Shown here piece after piece: positions 15,189-25,120 of a DNA stretch of 33,825 bases. Origin of the DNA: Rhodospirillaceae bacterium (lineage in GTDB: Bacteria > Pseudomonadota > Alphaproteobacteria > UBA8366 > GCA-2717185); the NCBI GenBank assembly GCA_002717185.1, contig PBDC01000109.1, positions 1 through 33,825 of the forward strand, given 5' to 3'. A model generated the notes under the pieces. It was not told where the DNA came from. It made no database searches and saw nothing but the letters and a program-made list of their open reading frames with translations. Both the position numbers and the translations under genes were made by a program. The number at the start of each line of letters is the position of its first letter. Position 1 is the stretch's first letter.

Positions 15189-15365
15189 ATACCGGCCAAA
15201 CGGTCCGTGGACGACCCGGTCGACGTTGCCGGAATATGTGGGGACCGGAGGGTGCTGTCAAGTGCTCTAAACACGACAATAGCTGCATTCTCAGGCTTGC
15301 CAGCCTCTTGCCACAGGCGGTATTTTCAAACCCTGATTTGTATTAACCGACGGGCGACGCGCGAT

Positions 15366-15647
15366 ATGCAATCAATCCTCTGGCTGATCGACACCGTCAT
15401 CACACTCTATATTTGGTGCCTCATCCTCTCTGCCATCCTCAGCTGGCTAGTCGCCTTCAATGTGGTAAACACGCAAAATCGGATCGTCTATATGATTGGC
15501 GATTTCCTGCACCGCGTCACCGAACCAGTATTGACGCCGATCCGCCGGTTTCTTCCAAATCTGGGCGGTATAGATATTTCGCCGATCATACTGATCCTGC
15601 TGTTACTGTTCATCCGCAGTTTGCTTTTTGAATACGCGCAGATTTGA
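15366..15647 (+). CDS. YggT family inner-membrane protein
   Basis: This small (93 aa) integral membrane protein has two hydrophobic segments, about residues 4-28 (LIDTVITLYIWCLILSAILS) and 70-88 (DISPIILILLLLFIRSLLF). Between them is the conserved loop with FLHRVTEPVLTPIRRFLP, typical of YggT. The ATG at 15366 is chosen over the longer frame from 15174, whose extension covers the tRNA relic. YggT is linked to membrane and osmotic functions in other bacteria, but its exact role is unknown. Alphaproteobacteria often have yggT-yggU-folD in this order. Here the middle gene is a wreck (15644-15911). Confidence 0.9.
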   Translation: MQSILWLIDTVITLYIWCLILSAILSWLVAFNVVNTQNRIVYMIGDFLHRVTEPVLTPIRRFLPNLGGIDISPIILILLLLFIRSLLFEYAQI

Positions 15648-15911
15648 GCAGTACTTCGACCCGCCACACGAATAGCGGTATTGTCGTATCTGGCTGCCTG
15701 ATACCAAAAACCAAATCGAATCACATCGGCAAAGTCATGACGTTGGCTGAGAGGTCGGCTGCGTGAAAAAGCCCATGTTCTCGCCAAGCTGGTGTAAAAA
15801 CAGACAAATACAGCACTGATTTCGTTGCTAGCCAAAGCGTTGAAGCTATCGAAAAATCCGCCCTGAACTTTGTCCCAGACTAGTCCCATTCATGTAAACA
15901 GGTTGCGGTAA
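15644..15911 (+). pseudogene. Decayed yggU (DUF167 family) gene between yggT and folD
   Basis: The gap is filled with DUF167-like sequence in two frames. From 15644, overlapping the yggT stop, the frame reads GIVVSGCLIPKTKSNHIGK and TLAERSAA before TGA at 15764. The other frame (from 15762) reads REKAHVLAKLV, a TAA at 15795, KQTNTALISLLAKALKLSKN, a TGA and TSPIHVNRLR to TAA at 15909. The family consensus has IRLTPKA, then KANAALIxLLAKALKLPKS and SRxKRLRI, so the match is clear. One frameshift and two stops make it non-functional. The gene order matches intact operons elsewhere. Confidence 0.82.
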
Positions 15912-15965
15912 TTGGTGACACCGATAATCTTCAACAAGCCTCCGAGAACTGATTGGCAAAACATC

Positions 15966-16859
15966 ATGGCTAACAGCGAAAAAATCATCGATGGCAAGGC
16001 ATTTGCGGAGATGCTGAACGGTCGTGTTGCTGCCGCGATTACCGCTCTTAAATTTGCGCATGGCCTAGCCCCAGGCCTAGCGGTAGTGCTTGTCGGCGAC
16101 GATCCCGCGAGTCAGGTCTATGTCCGCAACAAGGCGAAGCAAACCGTTGCCTGCGGTATGGAGAGTTTCGAGCATAGATTGTCCGCCAACACGACACAGG
16201 CGGACCTGCTTACCCTCATCGCCAAACTGAACGCTGACGACGCTGTACATGGCATCCTGGTGCAGTTGCCACTCCCCGATCAAATCGAAGAACAGATGGT
16301 AATCAATACGATCGATCCTAACAAGGATGTCGATGGTTTCCATGTGGTCAATACCGGCCGGTTGGCGACAGGGACACCGGCAATGGTGCCCTGCACGCCA
16401 CTTGGTATTCTGATGATGCTGCAGGATCGGCTTGGAGATCTGTCTGGTATGGAAGCGGTTATCGTCGGTCGCTCGAACATCGTCGGTAAACCAATGGCCG
16501 CCCTGCTGACCGCAGCCAATTGTACCGTCACGATAGCCCATACACGCACTCGTAACTTACCGGAGGTATGCCGCCGCGCCGACATATTGGTCGCTGCCGT
16601 CGGGCGAGCGGAAATGATCCACGGCGACTGGGTCAAACCAGGGGCGGCAGTGATCGATGTGGGCATCAACCGAGTTCAGATGGTGGAAGAAGGAAAAACT
16701 CGGCTGGTCGGTGACGTTGCTTTTGCGGAAGCAGCAAAAGTAGCCGGTGCCATCACCCCGGTACCAGGCGGCGTCGGTCCAATGACCATCGCAGTGCTGT
16801 TACGAAACACGGTTGTCGCCGCATGTCGCCAGGCCGGGATTGCGGAGCCGAACATTTAG
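15966..16859 (+). CDS. folD: Bifunctional methylene-THF dehydrogenase / methenyl-THF cyclohydrolase
   Basis: FolD interconverts 5,10-methylene-, 5,10-methenyl- and 10-formyl-tetrahydrofolate with NADP in the cytoplasm. The 297-aa protein has [10 protein letters not shown] at the N-terminus, the [16 protein letters not shown] substrate/catalytic Lys region, [18 protein letters not shown], the GRSNIVGKP nucleotide-binding motif and the [16 protein letters not shown] signature near the C-terminus. The ATG at 15966 gives the expected start; the frame is open to 15912 but upstream is the yggU wreck, and no strong ribosome site is visible. Its stop overlaps the convergent MFS gene by 4 bases. It provides the one-carbon link for the sarcosine and histidine pathways seen at left. 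Confidence 0.96.
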   Translation: MANSEKIIDGKAFAEMLNGRVAAAITALKFAHGLAPGLAVVLVGDDPASQVYVRNKAKQTVACGMESFEHRLSANTTQADLLTLIAKLNADDAVHGILVQLPLPDQIEEQMVINTIDPNKDVDGFHVVNTGRLATGTPAMVPCTPLGILMMLQDRLGDLSGMEAVIVGRSNIVGKPMAALLTAANCTVTIAHTRTRNLPEVCRRADILVAAVGRAEMIHGDWVKPGAAVIDVGINRVQMVEEGKTRLVGDVAFAEAAKVAGAITPVPGGVGPMTIAVLLRNTVVAACRQAGIAEPNI

Positions 16860-17998
16860 CCTTCGCGTTCCCAGACCGGAAGCGCAAGAACGGCGCCCAG
16901 CGCCATCGCCCCGCCGCCGATAAGGAACACCGCAGTATAGCTGCCCGTGGAATTGAATAACGCAACCAGCAAGTAACCACTAACCGTCTGCGACAGACCG
17001 ACTGCGAGTACCATCCGGCGCCAGACATGCGGCATATAGCGTGCGCCAACTACCTGGCGCGCGCGCCCGGAAATCACCGCAGACAGGCCCGGCTGGGCGC
17101 CAAAGATCAGCGAGGACGCGATCAAAAAGAGTGCGCTGGGATAAAGAACCGGTATAGCGATGCCGACCGCTAGCACCGAGAAGACCAAGACGAGCGCGGC
17201 CGCAAACCCGATCCGATCGGCCAGCCAGCCGCAAAAATAAGTACCACCCACAGCACCGACCCCTACGAGCACCCAATGCACCCCTCCTTCGACTATGCCA
17301 AGACCCAAACCACGCGCGATGTAATCCACCCAATAGATCGAATGAGGCACCAAGCCGACGGCGAATAGCCCTTGGGCAAAGACCAACCGCGTCGATGCAC
17401 CCTCCCAGGGCGGAGGTGTTTTAGTTTCGGGCTCCGATGCCTCACGCGCAATCGATAAGCCCCACCAACCCAGCGCGACCCCCACGGCACCAACTACGGC
17501 CAGGCCTGTCCAGGCTGCAACCAGGCTAAATTCGAGCAACCAGGGGACCAAGGTTCCAGAAAGGAGGATGGCTGTTCCAACACCGGTAAACACAACACCC
17601 GTCGCCTTGCCGAGGCGATCGCCCGGTACGGAGGTTGTAACCAATGCTAGGCTATAGATCATCAAGACAGCGACCGTGATACCGACCAGTCCGCGCCACC
17701 AGACAAGCCATAGAAACCCTAAGGGGAAGATGCTGGCGACGAGGCAGACCAGCGAAATCACCAGGGCCATTTTGAGTACCGGCAGTGTTCTGTAGCGCCT
17801 GCGCAGGAACGGAACCGCAAGCGCCCCCAGTAAATAGCCGCCCAGGTTAAAGGCACCTACATAGCCAGCCTCCGCCTCGCTCAACGCACCGTCTAGGATG
17901 ATCGCAGGGATAAGAGGTGTATATGAAAACCGGCCGATCCCCATGCCAACCAGCAGGGTCGCACCACCACCGATCGCCAGTCGCAGCCAGACCGGCAA
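16856..17998 (-). CDS. YbfB/YjiJ-type MFS transporter
   Basis: This 380-aa major facilitator superfamily protein has about twelve hydrophobic segments. The N-terminus has [14 protein letters not shown], typical of the YbfB/YjiJ family, followed by [17 protein letters not shown] and the C-terminal half with [15 protein letters not shown] loop (CGWLADRIG). A TTG start at 17998 is used, with AAGGA in the preceding DUF3253 gene's last codons, two bases after that gene's stop, suggesting coupling. The substrate is unknown. It is convergent with folD, sharing 4 bases at the ends. Confidence 0.85.
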   Translation of the reverse strand: MPVWLRLAIGGGATLLVGMGIGRFSYTPLIPAIILDGALSEAEAGYVGAFNLGGYLLGALAVPFLRRRYRTLPVLKMALVISLVCLVASIFPLGFLWLVWWRGLVGITVAVLMIYSLALVTTSVPGDRLGKATGVVFTGVGTAILLSGTLVPWLLEFSLVAAWTGLAVVGAVGVALGWWGLSIAREASEPETKTPPPWEGASTRLVFAQGLFAVGLVPHSIYWVDYIARGLGLGIVEGGVHWVLVGVGAVGGTYFCGWLADRIGFAAALVLVFSVLAVGIAIPVLYPSALFLIASSLIFGAQPGLSAVISGRARQVVGARYMPHVWRRMVLAVGLSQTVSGYLLVALFNSTGSYTAVFLIGGGAMALGAVLALPVWEREG

Positions 17999-18000
17999 AC

Positions 18001-18297
18001 CTAATCCTTCATCGGCAGCCGCAAGCGCACCACACCCCTGAAGTCGTTCGGATCGACCGGCTGCCCCTTGCGTACGATCTCAATAGATCCCGCCCGCGCC
18101 AGATGCACCATCTGCTGTTTAACCGCATTCAAGTAACGTCGCCAAACATCTGGTGGGTCAGATGGTTTCGCACGTAACGCTGCGTAGGCTCGAGACACAT
18201 CCATCGGGGAGGCAGATTTCCCTGGCCCCAGAGACGCCAGCGTATCGAAAATCGCCTGCGCGACGGGATCGATTTTGATTTGTTCTTTTTCGCTCAT
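18001..18297 (-). CDS. DUF3253 family protein
   Basis: This short (98 aa) cytoplasmic winged-helix-like protein of the DUF3253 family starts MSEKEQIKIDP, with SPMDVSRAYAAL (the family's SP-x-EVARAL), WRRYLNAVKQQMVHLARAG and a C-terminal VDPNDFRGVVRLRLP. The start at 18297 is preferred; in-frame ATGs at 18312 and further upstream are possible because no strong ribosome site distinguishes them. It is cotranscribed with the MFS gene and divergent from the NnrU gene, leaving about 100 bases for promoters. The role is unknown. Confidence 0.78.
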   Translation of the reverse strand: MSEKEQIKIDPVAQAIFDTLASLGPGKSASPMDVSRAYAALRAKPSDPPDVWRRYLNAVKQQMVHLARAGSIEIVRKGQPVDPNDFRGVVRLRLPMKD

Positions 18298-18399
18298 AAA
18301 TGTTTTTACCATGTCGTCGAAGTTAATAACCATGCAGAAACCCTGACCGCACGCCTGATCGGCATTGGACCTGAAACCACATACCGTTAGAATTGTCGA

Positions 18400-19092
18400 A
18401 TGATCGGCACGATTGAAAGTCTGGCCCTCGCCGCCGCTGCATTCGTCGGCGGTCATTTCATTCTCTCCAGCCTGCCGGTGCGACAGGGGCTAATCGGAAT
18501 GGTGGGCAAAAACGGTTTTTGGGGTATTTATACTTTAGTCGCCGTCTCGAGCTTTGTCTGGATGCTCTACGCCTACGGTACCGCACCCTATGTTGAACTC
18601 TGGCCTCTCAACGATTCTTTGCGCATGGTTCCTCTCCTTGTCCTGCCATTCGCCTGCCTTTTCGCCGTGGTTGGTATCACGACCCGGACGCCAACCGACG
18701 TCGGGGGCGAAAAACTACTCGACGATCCACATCCGGTGCGCGGAATTGCGACGATCACGCGCCATCCCTTCCTATGCGGCGTCGCACTGTGGGGTGGCGC
18801 TCACATAGTCGTCAACGGGGACATAGCGAGCCTAATCATCTTCGGCGGTCTAACGGTGTTGGCGTTGGGGGGCATGGCGCATATCGACCATCGTCGACGC
18901 GAGACAGAAGGCTCGAACTGGGGCCCAGTCGCCATTAGGACTTCAGCAATTCCGTTTCTGGCGGCGATCCAGGGCCGCACAAAGATCGACTGGTCAGGCA
19001 TCGGCGTAACACGACCGCTCGCCGGTCTCGCTGTCTATGTCGTTTTCCTCGCAGCACACGGTTCCTTGTTTGGTATAACGGCGCTGCTATAG
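18400..19092 (+). CDS. NnrU family membrane protein
   Basis: This 230-aa polytopic protein of the NnrU/methyltransferase-related (isoprenylcysteine-carboxyl-methyltransferase-like) family has about six hydrophobic segments. A hallmark is ITRHPFLCGVALWGGAHI (a RHP-x-L type motif plus the His segment) and VNGDIASLIIFGG near the middle. The N-terminus GGHFILSSLPVRQGLIG is also typical. NnrU was first linked to nitrite/nitric-oxide reduction, but such genes are not visible here, and its role in this genome is uncertain. The gene ends two bases before the convergent argG stop. Confidence 0.86.
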   Translation: MIGTIESLALAAAAFVGGHFILSSLPVRQGLIGMVGKNGFWGIYTLVAVSSFVWMLYAYGTAPYVELWPLNDSLRMVPLLVLPFACLFAVVGITTRTPTDVGGEKLLDDPHPVRGIATITRHPFLCGVALWGGAHIVVNGDIASLIIFGGLTVLALGGMAHIDHRRRETEGSNWGPVAIRTSAIPFLAAIQGRTKIDWSGIGVTRPLAGLAVYVVFLAAHGSLFGITALL

Positions 19093-19094
19093 CC

Positions 19095-20321
19095 CTACCC
19101 ATCGCCTCGCTTGTTCGCAAGACGAAGGCGCAGCGCGTTCAGCTTGATGAAACCTTCCGCATCTCGCTGGTCGTAGACCGCGTCTTCCTCGAACGTTACA
19201 TGCTCCAGACTGTAAAGGCTGTCCGGGCTGGTGCGGCCGATCGTGTGGATGGCGCCCTTATAAAGCTTCAGGCGAACTGAACCGTTAACATGCTGTTGGC
19301 TCTTATCAATCAGCGCCTGCAGCATCTCGCGTTCAGGCGAGAACCAGAAGCCGTTGTAGATTAGCTCCGCGTAGCGCGGCATGATTTCGTCTTTCAGATG
19401 CATAGCACCGCGGTCGAGTGTAATTGACTCCATTGCCCGGTGAGCGGCGAGCAAGATCGTCCCACCAGGCGTCTCGTAAACGCCCCTCGACTTCATACCG
19501 ATGAAACGGTTCTCCACCAAATCGAGGCGGCCGATGCCGTTGACGCCAGCCATTTCATTCAACCGAGTCAGTAGGGTGGCAGGTGACAAAGCTTCGCCAT
19601 CGACCGAGACCGCATCCCCGTGCTCGAAACCGATCTCAACCACCGTCGGCGTGTCGGGCGCATCCTCGGGCCGTACGGTGCGCGAATAGACGTATTCCTC
19701 GGCTTCCTCCGCTGGGTCTTCCAGAACTTTTCCTTCCGCAGAGATATGCAGTAGGTTCGCATCGACCGAGAATGGGGCCTCACCTCGCTTGTCTTCCGGC
19801 ACCGGGATCTGATGCTCTTCGGCGTACGCAATCAACCGCGTCCGGCTCGTTAAATCCCATTCGCGCCAGGGCGAGATCACTTTGATGTCTGGATTAAGCG
19901 CGTAATAGCCGAGTTCGAAGCGGATCTGGTCATTGCCTTTGCCCGTCGCGCCATGCGCCACGGCGTCCGCGCCAGTCTGAATTGCGATCTCGATCTGGCG
20001 CTTGGCGATTAGTGGCCGAGCGATTGAGGTACCGAGCAGATAGGTCCCCTCATAGACCGTATTCGCGCGAAACATTGGAAAGACGTAATCACGCACAAAC
20101 TCTTCGCGCAAATCCTCAATGAAGATCTCCTTCACACCAAGCATCTCTGCTTTTTTGCGGGCCGGCTCCAGCTCTTCGCCCTGACCCAGATCGGCAGTGA
20201 AAGTCACAACCTCACATTGATACTCATCCTGCAGCCATCGCAGGATGACCGACGTATCCAAACCGCCTGAGTAGGCAAGAACCACCTTATTCACATTCTC
20301 TTTCGTCGGCTTGTCGGACAT
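19095..20321 (-). CDS. argG: Argininosuccinate synthase
   Basis: ArgG ligates citrulline and aspartate with ATP to form argininosuccinate in arginine biosynthesis. The 408-aa protein carries the ATP P-loop-like AYSGGLDTS at 16-24, [11 protein letters not shown] at 97-107, [10 protein letters not shown] at 123-132 and [17 protein letters not shown] further on. Length and motif order are normal. The start at 20321 begins [13 protein letters not shown] 128-base gap to the divergent RraA-like gene (20450) must hold both promoters. No neighbouring arg gene is present. Confidence 0.97.
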   Translation of the reverse strand: MSDKPTKENVNKVVLAYSGGLDTSVILRWLQDEYQCEVVTFTADLGQGEELEPARKKAEMLGVKEIFIEDLREEFVRDYVFPMFRANTVYEGTYLLGTSIARPLIAKRQIEIAIQTGADAVAHGATGKGNDQIRFELGYYALNPDIKVISPWREWDLTSRTRLIAYAEEHQIPVPEDKRGEAPFSVDANLLHISAEGKVLEDPAEEAEEYVYSRTVRPEDAPDTPTVVEIGFEHGDAVSVDGEALSPATLLTRLNEMAGVNGIGRLDLVENRFIGMKSRGVYETPGGTILLAAHRAMESITLDRGAMHLKDEIMPRYAELIYNGFWFSPEREMLQALIDKSQQHVNGSVRLKLYKGAIHTIGRTSPDSLYSLEHVTFEEDAVYDQRDAEGFIKLNALRLRLANKRGDG

Positions 20322-20449
20322 GGCTTCAGCCTCTCCACGGCGTTAGTGGCGGCGCAGTATAGGCATTGCGTTTTACCTCGCAAGCGTACCTTGCGCCGGA
20401 GGCTAAAAGATTGGAAGGTCTGCAAAACGCAACCGGAGAGCCTAATACT

Positions 20450-21145
20450 ATGAACGAACAACTCTTGACCAAAACCGAACTGGACGCGCTGCGCGCGCTC
20501 GACACACCAACTGTTTGCAACGCGCTAGAAATCGTGGCACCGGAGCGCCGCGCCATCGGTTTCACGACGATGCCATTGGTCTGCCCGAGGCCTGAACTGC
20601 CACCGATCGTCGGCTATGCACGCACGGCAAGGCAGCGCTCCATACGCCCCGCTCAGGCGGGGATCGCTGATCGGGTTGAATATTATGAATATGTTGCCGA
20701 AGCGCCCGGCCCTACCATCGTGATCATCGAAGACATCGATACCCAGCCTGGCTACGGTGCCTTCTGGGGCGAGGTAAACAGCAATATTCACAAAGCAATT
20801 GGTTGCCTTGGCGTTATCACTAGCGGCAGCATCCGCGATATCCCCGACTGCGCGGAAGGCTTTCAATTGCTCGCCGGCAATATCGGTCCATCACACGCCC
20901 ATGTACACATCGTCGATTTCGGCGGCCCAGTGAATATCCACGGGATGGATGTCGAATCGAACGATTTAGTGCACGCAGACCAGCACGGCGCCGTCGTCAT
21001 CCCGATAGACGTTGCCCGCGATATCCCTGGCGCGGCTCAGAAGATCGTCAACCGAGAGGCAATCGTTTTGGAGGCCTGCAAGGCACCTGGCGCCGGCATC
21101 GAAAGCGTCAAGGCAGCACTGGCGAAAGCGGCAGAGTATCACTGA
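20450..21145 (+). CDS. RraA-like / HMG aldolase family protein
   Basis: This 231-aa protein of the RraA/4-hydroxy-4-methyl-2-oxoglutarate aldolase superfamily has ALDTPTVCNALE near residue 12, the metal/phosphate-binding region AFWGEVNSNIHKAIGCLG and the RD-containing GSIRDIPD (the family has RD/D residues here), and a C-terminal HADQHGAVVIP. The ATG at 20450 has GGAGAG upstream; the open frame to 20366 has no better start. Family members cleave oxaloacetate or HMG-like substrates, and the substrate here is not clear. The gene ends before the terminator at 21215. Confidence 0.83.
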   Translation: MNEQLLTKTELDALRALDTPTVCNALEIVAPERRAIGFTTMPLVCPRPELPPIVGYARTARQRSIRPAQAGIADRVEYYEYVAEAPGPTIVIIEDIDTQPGYGAFWGEVNSNIHKAIGCLGVITSGSIRDIPDCAEGFQLLAGNIGPSHAHVHIVDFGGPVNIHGMDVESNDLVHADQHGAVVIPIDVARDIPGAAQKIVNREAIVLEACKAPGAGIESVKAALAKAAEYH

Positions 21146-21214
21146 ATAAAGCGTACAATCCGTCCGGGCTTTCCCTTTCAACAAGCAGTGAATACTGGAG
21201 TTTATACTGTTATG

Positions 21215-21243
21215 CCCCCTCACCTTATGGTGAGGGGGATTTT
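21215..21243 (+). terminator. Strong intrinsic terminator
   Basis: CCCCCTCACC and GGTGAGGGGG form a perfect 10-base stem with a TTAT loop, followed by ATTTT. It lies 69 bases after the RraA-like stop and 12 bases before the convergent SDR stop, so it can end the rightward transcript and might also block the leftward one. Confidence 0.88.
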
Positions 21244-21254
21244 AAACTAATAGG

Positions 21255-21959
21255 CTAAAAATTTTCCGCCCAAGGCCGCAGTTCTACTTCCCAGGTCCAA
21301 GCACTTCGATGCTGGCGGTGGACGTGCAGGTAAGTCTCAGCGATCGCGTCCGGATCGAGCGTACCATCCGATCCGGCCTTGACCGTACGTTCATCATCCG
21401 GGCTCTTCATAATGCCACCATCGATGCAGAAATGCGCCACATGAACGTTTTGTGGGGCAAGCTCGCGGGCGAGGCTCTGCGCCAAGCCTCGCAATCCGAA
21501 TTTGCCCATCGCGAAGGAAGAGGAGTTCGGATAGCCTTTATAGCTGGCCGAAGCACCGGTTAGCAGGATGGTGCCGCTTTTGCGCGCCGTCATCTGTTTC
21601 GCGGCAGCCTGTGCGACCAGGAAACCACCATAGCAAGAAATCAAAATCGCTTGGCGTACTGCTTCCACATCCAGGCTGGTGACTGGGCCACGGCCACCCC
21701 GGTTGCTCGCGTTGTATACGACGATATCGGGCTCACCCATGGCGCCGGTCACATCAGCGAACATCGCGTCGACGGAAGCTGGGTCGGATGCATCGCACTG
21801 ATGCGCTGAACCGCCGATTTCCGAAGCGAGACCGGATAACTTATCTCCGTTGCGAGCAGCGACAGCAACCTGCATTCCTTCCTTGGCGAACAGCCGTGCC
21901 AGAGACGCACTGAGGCCAGGGCCCGTGCCGACGATCAATGCTTTTTCGTTCGATGCCAT
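21255..21959 (-). CDS. SDR family oxidoreductase with Phe in place of the catalytic Tyr
   Basis: This 234-aa short-chain dehydrogenase/reductase has the Rossmann Gly-rich motif GTGPGLS at 11-17 and NAS at 83-85. The active-site Ser lies in GASAS (135-139). At the YxxxK position it reads FAMGK (149-153), so Tyr is replaced by Phe. A clade of SDRs with a similar FxxxKFxLRGLAQSLARELxP layout exists, so this may be natural there. A GGGGAG ribosome site precedes the ATG. It follows rlmN by 33 bases on the same strand. The substrate is unknown, and reduced or altered catalysis is an inference. Confidence 0.86.
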   Translation of the reverse strand: MASNEKALIVGTGPGLSASLARLFAKEGMQVAVAARNGDKLSGLASEIGGSAHQCDASDPASVDAMFADVTGAMGEPDIVVYNASNRGGRGPVTSLDVEAVRQAILISCYGGFLVAQAAAKQMTARKSGTILLTGASASYKGYPNSSSFAMGKFGLRGLAQSLARELAPQNVHVAHFCIDGGIMKSPDDERTVKAGSDGTLDPDAIAETYLHVHRQHRSAWTWEVELRPWAENF

Positions 21960-21992
21960 GATATCTTAACTCCCCTTGGATATTCGCGTTGT

Positions 21993-23102
21993 CTATTTAA
22001 TCGTCGCCGAACGCCGTTGCCGAACGCTGGACGACTTAAGCTGTCCGCAAGCAGCCATGATGTCCTGCCCGCGCGGGCTTCGCACCGTGGCAACACAACC
22101 AGCATCACGCAGAACTGACGCGAAGCGGTCAATTGCGTTGTTGCTACTGCACTCGTAAATCGCGCCGGGCCATGGGTTAAAGGGAATCAGATTAACTTTG
22201 GACGGGATGTCCGCCATCAAACGTACCAACTCTCGTGCCTCTGGAAGCGAGTCGTTGACCCCTTTCAACATAACGTATTCAAAAGTGATGCGCCGCGCGT
22301 TCGAAAGTGTGCTGTATTCACGGCAAGCGTCCATCAGTTCAGCGATTTTGTATTTCCGGTTGATTGGTACCAGTTCATCGCGCAATTCGTCGTTCACTGC
22401 ATGCAGAGAAATTGCCAGCATGCAGCCGATCTCCCGCCCACACCGACGGATCTCCGGGACGATCCCTGACGTCGAAAGGGTCACCCGGCGGCGCGACATG
22501 GCTAGTCCCTCATCGTCGATGACAATGGAGAGTGCCTTCTTGACGTTCTCAAAATTGTACAGTGGCTCGCCCATCCCCATCATTACAATGTTGGTCACCG
22601 GCCGGTTCACCGCAGCGGCCGGCCAAGCGCCAAGAGCATCTCGCGCCAGCATAATCTGCCCAACAATCTCTGATGCTTCCAAATTGCGCACCAAACGCTG
22701 CGTGCCCGTATGGCAGAAGGAACAGGTCAAGGTGCAGCCGACCTGGCTGGAGACGCAAAGCGTGCCGCGCGGTTTTTCCGGAATGAAGACGGTTTCGGCC
22801 AGATTACCGTCAGCAAAGCCAATCAGCCATTTTCGGGTCCCGTCGACCGATTTCTCTGCAGTCCCGACGGCAGGGCGGCCTATCCGATAGGATTCTTCGA
22901 GTTTGGCCCGCGTCCGCTTCGACAAGTTATACATTTCGGCAAAGTCAGTGACACCGCGCTGATAGATCCACTGGTAAAGCTGCCGGCTACGATAAGCCGG
23001 CTCACCCAGCGCGTCGGTCACGCCCTTAAGGTCGTCCCGGTCCATTCCGACCAGATCGATACTCGGATTTACTAAATCGCTATCTGTTTGCGTATTCGCC
23101 AT
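21993..23102 (-). CDS. rlmN: 23S rRNA (adenine-2503-C2)-methyltransferase
   Basis: RlmN is a radical-SAM enzyme that methylates A2503 of 23S rRNA and A37 of some tRNAs. The 369-aa protein has the 4Fe-4S cluster motif C123-x3-C127-x2-C130 (CTLTCSFC) and the methyl-carrying and resolving cysteines at about C116 and C352 (IMAACGQL), equivalent to E. coli C118 and C355. [11 protein letters not shown] and [10 protein letters not shown] are also conserved. The start reads MANTQTDSD. It is followed by the SDR gene with a 33-base gap. The 317 bases upstream (23103-23419) contain no recognised gene, only a small GACCC-TAT-GGGTC hairpin at 23209-23221. Confidence 0.96.
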   Translation of the reverse strand: MANTQTDSDLVNPSIDLVGMDRDDLKGVTDALGEPAYRSRQLYQWIYQRGVTDFAEMYNLSKRTRAKLEESYRIGRPAVGTAEKSVDGTRKWLIGFADGNLAETVFIPEKPRGTLCVSSQVGCTLTCSFCHTGTQRLVRNLEASEIVGQIMLARDALGAWPAAAVNRPVTNIVMMGMGEPLYNFENVKKALSIVIDDEGLAMSRRRVTLSTSGIVPEIRRCGREIGCMLAISLHAVNDELRDELVPINRKYKIAELMDACREYSTLSNARRITFEYVMLKGVNDSLPEARELVRLMADIPSKVNLIPFNPWPGAIYECSSNNAIDRFASVLRDAGCVATVRSPRGQDIMAACGQLKSSSVRQRRSATIK

Positions 23103-23419
23103 TGCGTGTAGATATAGCTTGTCGCGCCTGGATCACAAGGCGAGACTAATTCAAGTTAAATAAGCCGTGCGCGAAATGCAGCTAGCTTTATTAGAGAAGC
23201 CAACCGCAGACCCTATGGGTCAAGACCACTATGCAGGCGCTTTTATCCCGCCTCCGTGACGCAATTGAGCGCAATTAGACCGACAGACAAATAATATCCA
23301 TATGCCCACAATAGATGCAGGCGGAAGACTTGCCTTTTCTCAAATATCTGCAGAAAATAGGAAAGATGCCTGCGGTGGAATTCGACGCGGAAACCTTAAA
23401 CGACGGATAGTGCTTTTCC

Positions 23420-24193
23420 ATGAGTGATAGTAATCCCTTTGACGGGCTGGCCGCACGTTACCAAGCAAATCGGCCCGACTACCCCGAATCACTTTTGGCT
23501 GAGCTGGCGCATCGAGTACCAGAGACGCCACAAACCGCCATCGATGTGGGATCGGGAACTGGTATCTCTACGCGCGCCCTAAAAAGCACGTTGGGAGAAA
23601 GTTGGACCGTAACAGGTATCGAACCAGGTAGCGACATGCGCAGGCAAGCTCATGAATCGACACCACTGGAAGATGGTATCGACTACATCAAAGGGATCGC
23701 GGAGGCCTTGCCCTTCGAAGAAGGATCGCTCGGAGTTATCAATGTTGGCCAAGCGATTCAGTTCTTTGACCGGCCGGTCTTTTACTCGGCGGCCAGCCAA
23801 TTGCTGGCATCCGGTGGGCTACTTTCGATCATTCAGAACAACCGGGTCTGGCAGCGGAGTGCCTTGCTCCAAGCGCACGAAACCTATGTCGAAACAAACG
23901 ACCCTACCTATTCACGGGATTATCGCGACATCGATCTGATGGCAGAATTCGAGTTGTTCGCTTGGGCCAAAGACACAGAGCGACTGGAATACCAATGGGA
24001 ACGAGTTATTGATGCTAACAAATTTGTCGGCACCATGATGTCCCGCCGGACAATGAAACCGACAGTCGAAAAACTAAGCGCAGCAACCGTCGAAAAATCA
24101 CTTCGCAAATTTGCCGAAGAGTATGGCAATCCTGACGCTACGGTGACGATACCCTACGTCACCGAGCTGTTCATCGCCCAAAAAGGATCCTAA
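23420..24193 (+). CDS. Class I SAM-dependent methyltransferase
   Basis: This 257-aa methyltransferase has the SAM-binding motif I as AIDVGSGTGISTRAL near residue 40 and acidic GIEPGSDM near 70, followed by GIAEALPFEEGSLGVINVGQAIQFFD, the usual motif-II area (positions about 91-116). The N-terminus FDGLAARYQANRPDYPESLL is typical of the small-molecule methyltransferases with an R-P-x-YP motif. The ATG at 23420 gives a full-length protein. Neighbours give no substrate clue. Its end is 6 bases from the convergent TauD gene. Confidence 0.84.
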   Translation: MSDSNPFDGLAARYQANRPDYPESLLAELAHRVPETPQTAIDVGSGTGISTRALKSTLGESWTVTGIEPGSDMRRQAHESTPLEDGIDYIKGIAEALPFEEGSLGVINVGQAIQFFDRPVFYSAASQLLASGGLLSIIQNNRVWQRSALLQAHETYVETNDPTYSRDYRDIDLMAEFELFAWAKDTERLEYQWERVIDANKFVGTMMSRRTMKPTVEKLSAATVEKSLRKFAEEYGNPDATVTIPYVTELFIAQKGS

Positions 24194-24199
24194 TCCACC

Positions 24200-25057
24200 T
24201 TAGGCTGGACGGTCTCCGCACACCGTCACGCGATGCATGGAACGACGCTTACCGTGATAGTCGTTGATCGCAAAATGGTGGGTGCAACGATTGTCCCAGA
24301 ACGCTATCGACCCATTCTCCCAATGGAAGCGGCAGGTAAATTCCGGCCGCACTGCATGTGCGTAAAGATAGTCCAGTAACGGCTGGCTCTCGGCCTCCGT
24401 CCAGCCTTTGAAGCGAACTGTAAAGGCGCGGTTGACAAACAGCCCCTTGCGCCCGGTCTCCGGGTGAGTTCGGACCACCGGGTGCTCCACCTCGGTCTCG
24501 GCATCGGGACCAGTGCTAACCTTCATAGAGGTATAGCTCTGTCTGGCACTATGCACGACACGGCTACGTTCGCCATAGGCACGAGACGCGGAGTGGATTG
24601 CCGTCAGACCATCGAGCATCTCTTTCATACCCTCGGACAACGTCTCGTAGGCCATGTACATATTAGCGAATTGCGTGTCGCCTCCGGCCTCCGGTACATC
24701 CAGTGCGTAGAGAATAGAACCTAACGCTGGCTTCTCGTAGAAGGTTACATCAGTATGCCAACTGCCACCAAACGTCCGGTCGCTATGATCTTTCGCCTCC
24801 TTCAGGACGTGAATGATCTCCGGATAATCCTCCATGCCATCAGCGAACGGGTGTATATCCAGCTCGCCGAAGCGGCGCCCGAAGGCGATGTGTTGTTCAG
24901 GCGTAATGCCTTGATCACGGAAGAAAATGACCTGATGATCAAGAAATGCCTGATGCACCGCGTCAAATTCACTGTTACTCAAGGTCTCGCTCAAATCAAC
25001 ACCATGGACCTCGGCACCTAAGGCGCCGGCTATTGGTCGAATTTCGATAGCAGTCAT
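24200..25057 (-). CDS. TauD/TfdA family 2-oxoglutarate-dependent dioxygenase
   Basis: This 285-aa non-heme Fe(II)/2-oxoglutarate dioxygenase has the His-x-Asp pair H101 and D103 (WHTDVTF), the distal His in FWDNRCTHH (about residue 261) and the 2-oxoglutarate Arg in RSMHRVTV (R276). The ATG at 25057 follows GGAG at 8 bases; the longer frame to 25105 adds 16 residues without family match. It belongs with taurine/alpha-ketoglutarate dioxygenases, but the substrate could be any small sulfonate, sulfate ester or amine. It ends the leftward series TrmH-IalB-TauD. Confidence 0.88.
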   Translation of the reverse strand: MTAIEIRPIAGALGAEVHGVDLSETLSNSEFDAVHQAFLDHQVIFFRDQGITPEQHIAFGRRFGELDIHPFADGMEDYPEIIHVLKEAKDHSDRTFGGSWHTDVTFYEKPALGSILYALDVPEAGGDTQFANMYMAYETLSEGMKEMLDGLTAIHSASRAYGERSRVVHSARQSYTSMKVSTGPDAETEVEHPVVRTHPETGRKGLFVNRAFTVRFKGWTEAESQPLLDYLYAHAVRPEFTCRFHWENGSIAFWDNRCTHHFAINDYHGKRRSMHRVTVCGDRPA

Positions 25058-25120
25058 GCCGCATACTCCAGTGTTTGGATGCAAGTAGCCTAAAGGTATC
25101 GTCAAACATTCACAAACGAG

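Noticed and set aside
15174..15365. YggT protein extended to 157 aa
   Set aside because: The extension covers the tRNA relic and noncoding sequence; the ATG at 15366 gives the family's length and N-terminus.
23103..23419. Short ORFs and a hidden gene in the gap before the methyltransferase
   Set aside because: No frame gives a recognisable or conserved-looking protein; only a small GACCC-TAT-GGGTC hairpin was seen.
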